A stretch of DNA of 64,000 nucleotides from Mucilaginibacter xinganensis (GCF_002257585.1 NZ_CP022743.1:4464001-4528000), one strand, 5' to 3'; counted from the first letter of the stretch, positions 52,606 through 62,507 are shown. The notes: generated by a model from the letters alone, not told the origin. Numbers and translations: made by a program.

Positions 52606-54714
52606 CTATAAAAACTTAGCTCTGTAATCTTTTACATTCGCCTTATCTTTCAGGGCATCAAATAATTGCGGCTCTGCACGCTGTAACAGCGCCTGACCCA
52701 GCTGATCCTTCTCTCTTACTGCGTTGGTAAGCGCTGCCGGATTGATGAAACTATCAACACTAAATACAAATACACCCTGCTGACCTTCAACTGGTTTTGA
52801 TAGTTTATTTGGCTGTGAACCGAATACCGTGCCTATAACTTTATACTCAGCCGATGAACCTGGAATTACAGGGTTGGCAAAAACAATATTCTGTAACGGA
52901 ACAACTTTACTGCCTGCTTTTTGCGCAACCTGGTCAATTGTTGATGAGCCGTTTAATGCTCCCTGTAGTTTATCAACCAGCTGTTTTCCCTTAACTTTAT
53001 TCTTAACAAGCGACTCTATCTGTTTTTTTACAGCATCAAGCGATAGCTGGCCTTTAGGTTTAACTTCAGTTAAATGCGCAACAATGTACTGGTCGCCGGT
53101 TATGTAAACCTTGTCAGAAAAATCACCCTTTTCTGCTCCGAATGCCCATTTAACAATGTCACGTCCACTTTCAACACCTGGGAAAGACGCTGCTATGCCT
53201 GTTACGTCGCTTGCGGTTTTTAATTGCAAACCTTCTTTTTTGGCTGTCGCGTCAAAATTCTCTTTTGTTAAGGTGCCTAAAAAGGCCTGGGCTTTGCTGT
53301 AAGCTGCAGTTTGTGTAGCACTGCTTGACTTCAATGGCACGTCAACTAGCGCAACCTTCACTACTTTTGATGATCCTTTTTGATCTTCAACCTGGAAGAG
53401 GTGAACGCCAAACTGTGATGCTACAATTTTCAGGTCGCCTTTTTTAGCTTCAAACACAGCGTCATCAAAAACAGGGATCATAGCGCCGCGGCCAAAAGTT
53501 CCCAAATCACCGCCTTTTACAGCAGAGTTTTTATCAACCGAATACAAGTTTGCAAGATCAGCAAATGATTTGCCGCCTTCAATCAGTTTTTTAAGTGAAT
53601 CGGCTTTAGCCATTGCTTTATCCAGGCCTATTGATTTGTCGTCAATAAGAATGTGACGCGCTTTTACTGAATCCGGTTCTACACGGGTATCAACCAGCTT
53701 TGCAATTTTATAGCTCGAACCTGAAAGGTACGGACCATACATAAATCCTTTAGATGCGTTAAACATTACTGAGTCCAGCTTTGGTTCAAGGCGTCCTTTG
53801 TGTAAATAAACCAACGGCATTTTTGTTTCAGAATTGATCTGAACAAAAAGTGAATCGTTTGAAGATGCTTTGAACTCTGTCGCTACTTTCTCAGCCTGTT
53901 GTTTAATTGCAGCTGAATCAGCTTTTGACGGCGATGCGTTAAAGCTTACATAATTAAATGTTCTTAATTCCTGTGCCGCTTTAAACTCAGTTTTGTGTTC
54001 GTCATAGTAGCTTTGGTAATCAGCATCAGTAACTGTTATTTTATTATCAGGTACTGAAGCGTAATCCAGTGATACATATTTAAAGTTTGCCAACTTGTTT
54101 TTAGCCGTGTAGTCATCCTTGGCATCAAGCGAATTAACGTATAAGCCATTTGTTACAATAGCAACATACTTTTGGCTTAACTTGCTTTCAATTAGCTGCG
54201 TGGTAAAATCACGCCATTGCTGCCTTAACGGATCATCTGCTTTTGAAGCATTTAGATTAGTTAAGAAAGTATTAAGCTTATTCATGTCAACCTTGCCTGT
54301 TTGCGGGTTGCCAAATGCCTGCACTATCTGCTGATCCGGATTATTTCCACTGATCATTGATTTTGTTTCATCATCGCCTACAACTAAACCCAGCTTATCA
54401 ACTTCCTTGTTCAGGATCATCTGGCTTATTACAGTATTCCAGGTATTTTCCTGTACGTATGCAACTATTTGCGGTGTTAAGTTAGCCTGGCCAGACTGCT
54501 GTTTAAACTGCGCGGTATTTTGTTCATACCTTTTGTTGTACTCGTCATAAGCAACTTTTTCGCCGCCCACTTCGCCCAGCAGGTTCCGGTCATCTCTAAA
54601 AAATGAACCACCCGACCTCACAACCTCGCCTACAATAAACGCAAGCAGTGCCAATCCAATAAAAAATGCGAGAATCTTCCCCATTCGTTCCCGCAAAAAA
54701 CCCATAATACCCAT
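52606..54714 (-). CDS. Peptidyl-prolyl isomerase, SurA/PpiD-like periplasmic chaperone
   Basis: The 702-residue protein has an N-terminal cytoplasmic segment and one helix (ILAFFIGLALLAFIVGEVV, about 13-31), a SurA_N-type chaperone domain (about 45-210) and a parvulin domain (about 345-440: RHILIDDKSIGLDKAMAKAD, FADLANLYSVDKNSAVKGGD, LGTFGRGAMIPVFDDAVF). The rest is a second helical/parvulin-like portion. It likely assists folding of outer-membrane proteins in the periplasm. A second possible start is the ATG three codons further in. It lies 229 bases downstream of lptC. Confidence 0.9.
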   Translation of the reverse strand: MGIMGFLRERMGKILAFFIGLALLAFIVGEVVRSGGSFFRDDRNLLGEVGGEKVAYDEYNKRYEQNTAQFKQQSGQANLTPQIVAYVQENTWNTVISQMILNKEVDKLGLVVGDDETKSMISGNNPDQQIVQAFGNPQTGKVDMNKLNTFLTNLNASKADDPLRQQWRDFTTQLIESKLSQKYVAIVTNGLYVNSLDAKDDYTAKNKLANFKYVSLDYASVPDNKITVTDADYQSYYDEHKTEFKAAQELRTFNYVSFNASPSKADSAAIKQQAEKVATEFKASSNDSLFVQINSETKMPLVYLHKGRLEPKLDSVMFNASKGFMYGPYLSGSSYKIAKLVDTRVEPDSVKARHILIDDKSIGLDKAMAKADSLKKLIEGGKSFADLANLYSVDKNSAVKGGDLGTFGRGAMIPVFDDAVFEAKKGDLKIVASQFGVHLFQVEDQKGSSKVVKVALVDVPLKSSSATQTAAYSKAQAFLGTLTKENFDATAKKEGLQLKTASDVTGIAASFPGVESGRDIVKWAFGAEKGDFSDKVYITGDQYIVAHLTEVKPKGQLSLDAVKKQIESLVKNKVKGKQLVDKLQGALNGSSTIDQVAQKAGSKVVPLQNIVFANPVIPGSSAEYKVIGTVFGSQPNKLSKPVEGQQGVFVFSVDSFINPAALTNAVREKDQLGQALLQRAEPQLFDALKDKANVKDYRAKFL

Positions 54715-54943
54715 ATACCTGTAAAATTATTTTATATTCTCAAAAGAGGGCGCAAGATACAATTTTTAGTAAAATTCTATAACACAATTTTTTGTGTATT
54801 TAATTATAAAAAAAACCTTAAAGTATATCCCCAAATAACCCGCTTTTAAATTTCCGATTTTAAATCAAACCCGAAATTCCCGAACGGCAAACCGTTCTTG
54901 CATCTGTTAAAAAACACTGTTGGTGAAAAATCAAAAGTTCTGC

Positions 54944-55525
54944 TTACTGCACTTCTTTCTCGTTAACATGCCACACTGCTGTTGTTTGTTTAATATGCCA
55001 TGGATAAAAAGATTCATTACTGTCAAAACCAACCCCATCCACCACATCGCCCCCGGGCGATAAGATTTCAACCGCTTTTGTTGAATACATTTTTTTTGTA
55101 TTCATGTCATAGATCAGTTCTTCTGATTTAAAGATCTGGCCCTGCGCATTGGTGGCTACCACATTTTTACGGAATTCTATTATATTTTCTTTGTCGCGCT
55201 GAACGGCATAATCCGAAACAATATTACCCGATTCTTTTAAATCTGCATCATAAAAAATAATTTTAACACCCTTTGGCATTTCCTTATAGGGTTTTGGAGT
55301 ATCGTTAAACTCTATCATTAAAGGAGCCGTCATGTGCGCTTTTACCTTTGCCGAGTCGCTATAAATTACGTCAACTCCGGTGGATCGGGATATAGGTCTA
55401 TTTTCTTCTTTGGATGCTATTTTCTGGATATCGTTCAACGAATTTTCGCAAGCGCTTACCATCAGCATGCATATAAACAGTGCGGGCAAAAACAGGTGTG
55501 ATAACTTAACCGGCCAATTATTCAT
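54944..55525 (-). CDS. lptC: LPS export protein LptC
   Basis: LptC is the membrane-anchored periplasmic link between the LptBFG transporter and the LptA bridge. I take the ATG at 55525 (MNNWPVKLSHLFLPALF), 193 residues. A lipoprotein-like signal ends VSAC (Cys at about residue 26), so here it may be lipid-anchored. The OstA/LptC-type jelly-roll strands are seen: MTAPLMIEFNDTPKPYKEM, PKGVKIIFYDADLKESG, IIEFRKNVVATNAQGQIFKS and EELIYDMNTKKMYSTKAVEI. The in-frame upstream start at 55564 is not used. Confidence 0.86.
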   Translation of the reverse strand: MNNWPVKLSHLFLPALFICMLMVSACENSLNDIQKIASKEENRPISRSTGVDVIYSDSAKVKAHMTAPLMIEFNDTPKPYKEMPKGVKIIFYDADLKESGNIVSDYAVQRDKENIIEFRKNVVATNAQGQIFKSEELIYDMNTKKMYSTKAVEILSPGGDVVDGVGFDSNESFYPWHIKQTTAVWHVNEKEVQ

Positions 55526-55701
55526 AGCTATGTAAATCAGGTGCAGGGGAAAAGTGGTGCGCAAAAACGTAAAAATCAGGATAAAAGAAATGCAAACCGG
55601 TTAATTCTTTATTAGAATAGATGTTTTTCATTTCTTTTCCCCTGATCAACCAATTTTCATGGTGCTGATTCCTGGTTTCCGGAATCTGATAGAATAACGA
55701 C

Positions 55702-57030
55702 TTATTGGAACTTATATTTCTGGAACCACTTATCGTTAAGCGTAAAGCCTAAGTGAATGTTAACGTAGTTTTCTTTAACAAGGCCGTTATCAACCGTACC
55801 GCGTTTACCCACTTCGGCCGAGAGGTTGATCTTGTAAAAAGTTGTAAGCGTTTGCGATGGTGCCAGCGGCAAGCCTAAACCAAAAGTTACAGCATACCTG
55901 TTAATATTGGTATTGTTTAGGTTAAGATAGGTTTGATCATAAATAAAGCCTAAGCGATAATCAACCCTTGCAAAATAATTACGTAACGCATTATTATTTG
56001 GTGTGTACTGGCCACCTATGTTAAAAGTTTTGCTGTTTTGAAAACCGGCATTGGTACCACCAATGGTAAGGTTGCTCCAGTTGCCCATGGTAAAATCTGC
56101 ACCAACCAGGTAATGGTTATCGTATTGGTATGATATCCCGAAGTGATTAATTTGCGGTAATTTTATTTTGCTCTTAGCACTCTGCCGGTTCACTACGGAG
56201 TCGGCAGGGGTATTTTGATTTCCGCTGCTATCATAAGTATACTGGCTTACGATGTATGAAGCTGTACTGTTTATGCTGTTACCTGTTGAGGTTGAGTAGC
56301 CTAAGGTAAGGTGTTTGGTATCATTCTCAAAATCAAACGAGTATTGCAAACCTAAATCATAATTTAAACCGCCTATACTGTTGCTTTGCTCTATCCTTGA
56401 GTTTAAAACGCCATATAGTTTCGGAATTTCAGTTGAACTGGTTTGTACTAAATTACCGAATATGTAAGATATGTTACCGCCCACGTAAAAATGTTTGGTA
56501 AGGCCAATACCGTAGCCAAAGTAAGCTTTTGATAAACCGCCATCGCCTTTATACAAATAATTCACAGTGTTGGTGTCTGTTGGCAGGCCAGAATGAAGAC
56601 TGCTTTCGGATTGCTTGTAGTTGTACCCCATTTCGCTATAAGGCATTAAACCAAAACTTAAAGCAGAACGTCTGCTCACCGGAACAGCAAAGTTAATATG
56701 GCTGAGCCTGAAGTTGGCATTGCTCACACTTGTTTGCCCGGTTTGGCCCAGGCTAACTATATTTCCGTATAAACCTACATCAAAAGTGGTATAATTTATA
56801 AAGCCGTATGATGCCGGGTTTTGTACGTTTATAGTATTATAGTTGTTAATTTTATTAATTGCAGTAGCAATACCGCCCATCCCCCTGCTTTGAGGTAACA
56901 ACGAAGGATCGATATCCCCTAATCCATATCTGGAGTAAGGTGAACTGGTAGTGGCCGTTGATTGAGCCTTTGCTCCGACTGCAGAAACAGCAAGTAAAAT
57001 TATTATAAAAAACCTGGTATATTTAATCAT
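55702..57030 (-). CDS. Outer-membrane beta-barrel protein, unknown (PorV/FadL-like)
   Basis: The 442-residue protein has a signal peptide (MIKYTRFFIIILLAVSAVG, cut near AKAQ) and then SPYSRYGLGDIDPSLLPQSR with GMGGIATAINK, typical of a Bacteroidota barrel family next to coaX. Alternating amphipathic strands continue to a final aromatic residue (KYKFQ), as in outer-membrane barrels. Its role is not known. Its ATG lies inside the end of coaX (eight-base overlap), showing coupled expression. Confidence 0.82.
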   Translation of the reverse strand: MIKYTRFFIIILLAVSAVGAKAQSTATTSSPYSRYGLGDIDPSLLPQSRGMGGIATAINKINNYNTINVQNPASYGFINYTTFDVGLYGNIVSLGQTGQTSVSNANFRLSHINFAVPVSRRSALSFGLMPYSEMGYNYKQSESSLHSGLPTDTNTVNYLYKGDGGLSKAYFGYGIGLTKHFYVGGNISYIFGNLVQTSSTEIPKLYGVLNSRIEQSNSIGGLNYDLGLQYSFDFENDTKHLTLGYSTSTGNSINSTASYIVSQYTYDSSGNQNTPADSVVNRQSAKSKIKLPQINHFGISYQYDNHYLVGADFTMGNWSNLTIGGTNAGFQNSKTFNIGGQYTPNNNALRNYFARVDYRLGFIYDQTYLNLNNTNINRYAVTFGLGLPLAPSQTLTTFYKINLSAEVGKRGTVDNGLVKENYVNIHLGFTLNDKWFQKYKFQ

Positions 57031-57769
57031 TATTAGTTTGTATGGCTGCGTTTAATCCTTTTAGAACCAAGTAAGGCTCGATTTTTATATAGGGGGCAAA
57101 GATGCTATTTTTTAACAGGGTATCAAAAAAAATACTATCGCCCCCGCTAAGTATAACATTCATCTCTTTCCCGTTATTTTTGTAGCTTTCAATAAAGCCT
57201 TCCAATTCATATTTTATTCCGTTTTGCACCCCAGATAATATGGCCGATGTGGTATTGTTTCCGCTTGCGGCGGCAAAATTTTCATCGGCGCTAATTAACG
57301 GTAAACCGGCTGTATAATTATTTAATGCCTTATAACGCATATTTAACCCCGGTGATATACTGCCGCCAAAATAATTCCCTCCGTCGTCAACCCAATCATA
57401 AGTTATACAGGTGCCACCATCAATTACTATATTGCTTTTACCGGGGTATAAGTAATAAGCGCCTATCACCGCTGCCAACCTGTCGAGCCCCAGCGTTTGC
57501 GGGGTTAAATAATGGTTGGTTATTCCGCTCGTCATCCCTGCATTAAAATATATTAACGGCACTTTTGCCGCTAATAGCCCTTGCCACTCCTGGCTATCTT
57601 TTTTTACCGATGAAATTATAGCCCTGGCAACGGGATAATTATCCAGGATATTATTTATGATAGCAGGTACCAGCTGCAGGTATTGCTCATTAAGGAGCAT
57701 TTGGTTATGCTTAAAAACCGCAATCTTTGTGTATGTATTGCCGATATCAATAACAAGTGCTGCTTCCAT
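57023..57769 (-). CDS. coaX: Type III pantothenate kinase
   Basis: CoaX phosphorylates pantothenate, the first step of coenzyme A synthesis, and unlike CoaA it is feedback-resistant. The 248-residue ASKHA-fold chain has the phosphate-1 motif VIDIGNTYTKIAVF, LGLDRLAAVIGAYYLYP and the phosphate-2 motif IVIDGGTCITYDWVD. The second Gly-rich part GGSISPGLNMRYKAL supports the assignment. It overlaps the downstream barrel gene. Confidence 0.93.
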   Translation of the reverse strand: MEAALVIDIGNTYTKIAVFKHNQMLLNEQYLQLVPAIINNILDNYPVARAIISSVKKDSQEWQGLLAAKVPLIYFNAGMTSGITNHYLTPQTLGLDRLAAVIGAYYLYPGKSNIVIDGGTCITYDWVDDGGNYFGGSISPGLNMRYKALNNYTAGLPLISADENFAAASGNNTTSAILSGVQNGIKYELEGFIESYKNNGKEMNVILSGGDSIFFDTLLKNSIFAPYIKIEPYLVLKGLNAAIQTNND

Positions 57770-57846
57770 TATCCTAAGTCTTTAGCTTTAACTTCTAAGT
57801 TCCAGTCAACACGACTAAAAACAATGAGTTTACAACGCCAGACCAA

Positions 57847-58539
57847 TTAAGCTTTAACGAGTGATAATATTGATTCAAAAATGGCAAGTCCGTCCTCATT
57901 GGCCACCAAAGCATCCGCTGCCCGCTCAGGGTGCGGCATAAAGCCAAACACGTTGCGGTTTATATTTGTAATACCGGCTATGTTATCCAATGAACCATTA
58001 GGATTAGCTTCAGGAGTGATCAGGCCTGATTCATCGCAATATTTAAAAATCACCAGGTCATTATCGTATAGTGATTTTAAAACATCTTCTTCAGCAAAGT
58101 AATTGCCTTCCCCATGTGCGATAGGTATTTTTAACGCCCTTTCCAGATCTATCTGTGAGGTAACTAATGAGTTGTTGGTTTGCGCCTTCATATAAATGTT
58201 ACGGCAAATAAACTTACGGTTCTCATTATGTAGCAATGCACCATGTAACAAGCCCGCTTCGGTTAAAACCTGGAAGCCATTGCAAATCCCTAATACGTAT
58301 CCGCCTTTTGCGGCAAACTGAATTACTTCGTTCATAATAGGCGAAAAGCGCGCTATTGCTCCTGAACGAAGGTAATCGCCAAAAGAAAACCCACCTGGCA
58401 ACACAATAAACTCAGCGCCCTGCAGGTCGTGATCTTTGTGCCATAAACGAACCACTTGCTGGCCCATAATTTTCTCTAATACGTAGATGATATCTTCATC
58501 ACAATTAGACCCCGGAAATACAACTACTCCAAACTTCAT
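57847..58539 (-). CDS. purQ: Phosphoribosylformylglycinamidine synthase subunit PurQ
   Basis: PurQ is the glutaminase subunit that supplies ammonia to PurL in purine synthesis. The 230-residue chain is a class I amidotransferase: FPGSNCDEDIIYVLEKIMG at the start, the nucleophile in VLGICNGFQVLTEAGLL, and the catalytic His/Glu in FGFMPHPERAAD. PurL and PurS are not in view. A -7 element TAGTTTTG lies 48-55 bases upstream of the start. Confidence 0.95.
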   Translation of the reverse strand: MKFGVVVFPGSNCDEDIIYVLEKIMGQQVVRLWHKDHDLQGAEFIVLPGGFSFGDYLRSGAIARFSPIMNEVIQFAAKGGYVLGICNGFQVLTEAGLLHGALLHNENRKFICRNIYMKAQTNNSLVTSQIDLERALKIPIAHGEGNYFAEEDVLKSLYDNDLVIFKYCDESGLITPEANPNGSLDNIAGITNINRNVFGFMPHPERAADALVANEDGLAIFESILSLVKA

Positions 58540-58586
58540 TAATCTGATATTTAAATGGCTATCATCAATTCATGATAATTATGATA

Positions 58587-58594
58587 CAAAACTA
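58587..58594 (-). promoter_or_regulatory. -7 promoter element of purQ
   Basis: The minus-strand TAGTTTTG matches TAnnTTTG, with a leader of roughly 40 bases to the ATG at 58539. No -33 partner is assigned. Confidence 0.4.
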
Positions 58595-58627
58595 AGATAA
58601 CAGCCGTGATTTGAACGAATATAAAAG

Positions 58628-59617
58628 TTAAAATTTGTTAAACTGAAAATAGATAATGCTGATTAGCAGCAATAAATACAGTGATTCATAAAACCATTTG
58701 TTTTTAGCATACAGAAAATAATACGAAAAAAATACCGAGCAAGGCACTGCACACAATAAAAAGTGATTCAAATTAAAAGGTGTTTTTACATAAAACGACA
58801 AGGATGCAATTAAAAAAACAACAAACAACAACTGAAACGACTTCCGGATCTGCACATAACTTTTAAAAAAATTTTGCTGCAGCTTAACAAAACAAAGCGA
58901 AAGTATTACTACCACTGGCACCAGCACGAGGAAGCTGTAATAATGAATATTTATGCTATCAGGAAACTTTGTTCCGAGCGGAAGCCAGATGCTGTAAAAC
59001 TGCCCCAGACTTTCGTTCATATAATAATACACCGCAAGAAAAAAGAATATGGTTACATATCCAACAACACCAGCTAAAATTTCGCGCCAGTTCAGTGGCC
59101 TGAAAATGATGAGGGCCACACACAACGCCAAAAAAAAGTATATAAAAGGCAGATATATAATTGTGCCGATAGCTATCATCATTCCCAAATCGAACGCAGC
59201 AGACTTGGCATCGTTGCTTTTATAAAAGCTGAATAACTTAAACAGCATCCATATAATCAAAAAATTACATAGCAACGGTGGGCTCAGCACCAAAAAAGGT
59301 GTAAATAAACCTGATAAAGTAATATACATTAAAGCCGGTAAAAAGGTAGGCTTCCCAAGTAAATTATGATGATTAACCAAATGGTTCAGCAACAATGCCT
59401 GGGCAAATACCACTATGCCTGCAAGTAATATGTTGGTGCCTGTTGAGCCGGGGTTAAGAAAATTTCCCGGCGAGATCAGCAGCCTGGCAACGGGTTCGGC
59501 AAAGGCAAACGTTGTTTTATCCTGAGATACAAGTATAAAACCTATCCGTGAAATGAACAGGATAACTGCAAGCCATAAAATATTAAGCGGATTGAGCGCT
59601 TTAAAAAAACTGATCAT
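58628..59617 (-). CDS. Polytopic membrane protein (DUF6427-like)
   Basis: The 329-residue protein has about 10 helices over its whole length. It starts MISFFKALNPLNILWLAVIL, and has FLVNHHNLLGKPTFLPALMY-like text (LVNHHNLLGKPTFLPAL), YKSNDAKSAAFDLGMMIAIG and IFRPLNWREILAGVVGYVT, features I associate with the DUF6427 family of Bacteroidota. The function is unknown. It lies downstream of a glycosyltransferase gene on the same strand. Confidence 0.75.
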   Translation of the reverse strand: MISFFKALNPLNILWLAVILFISRIGFILVSQDKTTFAFAEPVARLLISPGNFLNPGSTGTNILLAGIVVFAQALLLNHLVNHHNLLGKPTFLPALMYITLSGLFTPFLVLSPPLLCNFLIIWMLFKLFSFYKSNDAKSAAFDLGMMIAIGTIIYLPFIYFFLALCVALIIFRPLNWREILAGVVGYVTIFFFLAVYYYMNESLGQFYSIWLPLGTKFPDSINIHYYSFLVLVPVVVILSLCFVKLQQNFFKSYVQIRKSFQLLFVVFLIASLSFYVKTPFNLNHFLLCAVPCSVFFSYYFLYAKNKWFYESLYLLLLISIIYFQFNKF

Positions 59618-59720
59618 TAAAGCCTTTGTTTGCGCTGCGAAATTAGCACAAATGTGCCAACAAAAGTTTCAAAAAGGTCACTTTTATTATAAATGACGCC
59701 GTAAAGGCTGCAGGAGGGGA

Positions 59721-60704
59721 TTATCTTGCGTATTTTTTTACCATATTTTCCACTATCTGAGCAGTTTCGTCAGGAAAATCAACAACTACCTTTTTATCAT
59801 CATTTATCCAGTTATTTACCCGGTAAACAAACTGGTCGTCAATTTCATGAATTACCGGCACACCAAGCCTTGCTGCCGCAATGGCATTGCATTGCTGTTC
59901 ATACTGCCCTTTCATAGGAATCATCAGCACCTTTTTCTGCAAAAACAGTGCTTCGGCAGGTCCTTCAAAGCCGCCACCTGTTAATAAGCCTTCGCAACTG
60001 GCCAGGCTATTATTAAAATCCTGGTTGTTTACCGGGAAGATCTCCACATTGCCTTTTTTATAATGTGTCTTCTGTCGTTTGGAAAAAATTTGCCAGTTTT
60101 TATTGGTCTTACCCAGTTCCCGGGTTAGCAGTTTATCATCATAGGCAGGCAGATAAACAGTGTAATGCCCTAAATTTGAGGTTTTCAGATTGCGGATCTC
60201 ACTGCGGATAACAGGCGTATGTATAAAGTCATCATACCGCTCAAAGTGAAACCCAATATGGTGGGTAGTTGGGGAATAGTATTTAAGCAACCATTCCGCA
60301 TAACTCCGTTTGGCAGGCCTCGGTGTTTTAGGCGAAACAAATGAGCATTGGTGGCTTAATGATACCGATGGTATTTTTTGCAGTTTGCAGGCCCAGGCAC
60401 TCACTGGTTCAAAATCATTTATTATAAGGTCGTACTGTTTTAAAGGCAGGCTACGGATGTCGCGCCAAAGGCGGGGTAAATTCATCAGCTTAAATGTGGC
60501 CCAGTTGTCAACACCGCCATTGGTTCCAAACACAAAGCTAAAACCGTGAAATTTATATTTAAGGGGTTGGGCCAGCGTCACCTCGGCCTCGGTGCCACTC
60601 ACCAGCAGATCAACTTCGCCATAGTGTTGCAACAAAGGCACAATTTCACGTGCACGGCTTATGTGGCCGTTCCCCGTTCCCTGTATTCCGAAAAGTATTT
60701 TCAT
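59721..60704 (-). CDS. Glycosyltransferase family protein, GT28/MurG-like
   Basis: The 327-residue protein begins KILFGIQGTGNGHISRAREI, a GT-B Gly-rich loop typical of the MJ1255/VC2487 type of predicted glycosyltransferases. In the C-terminal half, GLLTGGGFEGPAEALFLQKK gives the donor-site segment, with KGQYEQQCNAIAAARLGVPV following. The donor and acceptor are unknown. It is 122 bases downstream of the LpxH-like gene, so an envelope glycolipid role is possible. Confidence 0.84.
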   Translation of the reverse strand: MKILFGIQGTGNGHISRAREIVPLLQHYGEVDLLVSGTEAEVTLAQPLKYKFHGFSFVFGTNGGVDNWATFKLMNLPRLWRDIRSLPLKQYDLIINDFEPVSAWACKLQKIPSVSLSHQCSFVSPKTPRPAKRSYAEWLLKYYSPTTHHIGFHFERYDDFIHTPVIRSEIRNLKTSNLGHYTVYLPAYDDKLLTRELGKTNKNWQIFSKRQKTHYKKGNVEIFPVNNQDFNNSLASCEGLLTGGGFEGPAEALFLQKKVLMIPMKGQYEQQCNAIAAARLGVPVIHEIDDQFVYRVNNWINDDKKVVVDFPDETAQIVENMVKKYAR

Positions 60705-60826
60705 GTAGATGGTGAAGCGTTATGAGGTTGAAATGTTGTGAGGCTTATGGCGAAAATGATCATCCCTATATTGTAGCAGCTAACAACATTGCAACTTTAC
60801 AACGTTACAACTTTGCAACTAAATAA

Positions 60827-61681
60827 TCAATCCTGTTCCATTTTAAATCTTTCCAATAAAATCCTCACGTCAAGGCGGGCGTCCAGGTCTTCCGCATCCG
60901 TTTTATCTTCTTCGTCAGCATCGCCGTTAAAATCGGCGGGCTCATATTTAAATATGGTCCAGTTCTTATTGTTGTATTCCAGTGCGGTGAGGCTCTCAAC
61001 CCAATCGCCCGAGTTGAGATAAAGCACAGAGCCCGTTTTTTCTGTCGCTTCCATTTTCCTTATTTCGGCATGATGGATGTGGCCGCAAATTACATACTGG
61101 TAGCCTTTTTCGACAGCCAGATCGGCAGCAGTTTGTTCAAACTGGTTAATAAATTTCACAGCCTCTTTAAACCGGGCCTTAATTTTTTGCGAAAAGCTCA
61201 TTTTCGGCCTGCCTATTGCAGTAAGCAGCCAGTTGGTAAAGCTATTGATCAATATTAGTGTGTCATATCCTACCGCGCCTAACTTTGCCAGCCATTTGGA
61301 ATGCTGCATAGTCACATCAAAAACATCACCATGAAAGATCCATGCTTTTTCGCCATCTATATTTAACACCACTTTATTCAGCAATTGGAACGACCCCATG
61401 TTGAAATCAGCAAACTTGCGCAGCATTTCATCATGGTTGCCGGTTAAATAATAAACAGGGATGCCTTCGGTTACAAACTTTAGGATGCGGCGAACCACCT
61501 TCATGTGGGTTTCTGGCCAGTATGATTTACTGAACTGCCATATATCAATAATATCGCCGTTCAAAATAAGCATCTTCGGCTTTATGCTCTTCAGGTATTT
61601 GAGCAATTCTTTGGCGTGGCATCCATACGTGCCTAAGTGCACGTCAGATATAACAACAATATCAACTTCGCGTTTTGCCAT
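60827..61681 (-). CDS. LpxH-like UDP-2,3-diacylglucosamine diphosphatase family metallophosphoesterase
   Basis: The 284-residue enzyme has the full metallophosphatase set: VISDVHLGT (D-x-H), LNGDIIDIWQF (GD), LTGNHDEML (GNHD), FHGDVFDV and GHIHHAEI (GHxH). The spacing and the WQF segment after GDxxD fit LpxH-type enzymes, which cut UDP-2,3-diacylglucosamine in lipid A synthesis. Bacteroidota carry several such paralogues, and this may act on another lipid-linked diphosphate. The last 40 residues are acidic (GDADEEDKTDAEDLDA), which is unusual. Confidence 0.85.
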   Translation of the reverse strand: MAKREVDIVVISDVHLGTYGCHAKELLKYLKSIKPKMLILNGDIIDIWQFSKSYWPETHMKVVRRILKFVTEGIPVYYLTGNHDEMLRKFADFNMGSFQLLNKVVLNIDGEKAWIFHGDVFDVTMQHSKWLAKLGAVGYDTLILINSFTNWLLTAIGRPKMSFSQKIKARFKEAVKFINQFEQTAADLAVEKGYQYVICGHIHHAEIRKMEATEKTGSVLYLNSGDWVESLTALEYNNKNWTIFKYEPADFNGDADEEDKTDAEDLDARLDVRILLERFKMEQD

Positions 61682-61753
61682 TAAAATTGGGGGGCTGTTT
61701 TTCCATCCGGTATGTTATACCGGCAAAATATAAGAGCGTTGTACTGACAACAA

Positions 61754-61864
61754 TTACTCTTCTTCGTCGTCGTCATTAACTTTTAGTTCAAAAGGGCTCA
61801 GGTAAAATACTACTACTAAAAATAGTAAGCTTCCCACAACCATATAAGCTAACTCAAAATGCAT
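61754..61864 (-). CDS. Very small single-helix membrane protein with an acidic tail (36 aa)
   Basis: An ATG at 61864 begins a 36-residue frame: MHFELAYMVVGSLLFLVVVF then YLSPFELKVN and six acidic residues DDDEEE before the stop. A single helix followed by an acidic tail is a sensible membrane-protein form, and the frame fills the intergenic space between the DinB and LpxH-like genes on the same strand. I recognise no family. Too short for usual annotation, but the clean structure supports it. Confidence 0.5.
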   Translation of the reverse strand: MHFELAYMVVGSLLFLVVVFYLSPFELKVNDDDEEE

Positions 61865-61936
61865 CTTCTACAATTTTTACAAATAACGGCAAAACAGATT
61901 ATTTAATTGTTAAGACTGCGTTAAATGTAAAAGGTT

Positions 61937-62467
61937 TCACATTGCAGGAAATTTATTTTCAATACGCCCCAATTGTTTTAAATGATGGTACAGGTGAATA
62001 CGAATAAATTTAAACCATTGTCCGGCCGTGAGCATGCCAAGCCGCGGGTGTTTACTCCGAAAATTTGGTGATGAATCTTTTATCAAAGGCGCTGTATCAT
62101 CAATACGCTTACGGCACTTCACAATTAAATTCCTGGCATCTTCCTTACTGATCTTTTCGGCTGGCATCTTAGCAGCTAACGCTTCAGACATTTTCACCCT
62201 AACGGGCGGAAAGCTGCCCATCAACATCATATAACACCCAAGTAATGTTAATCCTTTTTTAGTTGGCTCGCAGTTACTGTGCGTGCAGCGCTCCAATGCA
62301 ATTGATGAACCGAGGGTAGCCTTCAGTATATGTGAATACACCTCCGCATATGACCATCCTCCGTCCTCCGGATTTTTGGTAAAAAGCTCATCAGAGATGG
62401 TATCCAGCTTAGCGCGGTAATCATCTAATGCTTTGTCAATCGCGCTGCGCTCTTTGGCAATATTCAT
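61937..62467 (-). CDS. DinB-family protein
   Basis: The 176-residue protein has the DinB/YfiT-like four-helix pattern. An N-terminal helix holds AIDKALDDYRAKLDTISDEL, GGWSYAEVYSHILKA carries a His that is a typical metal ligand, and RIHLYHHLKQLGRIE near the end has the second His group (HLYHH). Family members are often thiol-dependent metalloenzymes, but many have unknown substrates. It lies 40 bases from the GH3 gene in the same direction. Confidence 0.82.
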   Translation of the reverse strand: MNIAKERSAIDKALDDYRAKLDTISDELFTKNPEDGGWSYAEVYSHILKATLGSSIALERCTHSNCEPTKKGLTLLGCYMMLMGSFPPVRVKMSEALAAKMPAEKISKEDARNLIVKCRKRIDDTAPLIKDSSPNFRSKHPRLGMLTAGQWFKFIRIHLYHHLKQLGRIENKFPAM

Positions 62468-62507
62468 GGTAATAAAGGTATAATTTTTTTATGTGCACCG
62501 GATATGC

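Noticed and set aside
54882-54897. GAACGG-CAAA-CCGTTC hairpin downstream of lptC as a terminator
   Set aside because: The stem is only six pairs and no T-run follows on the minus strand.
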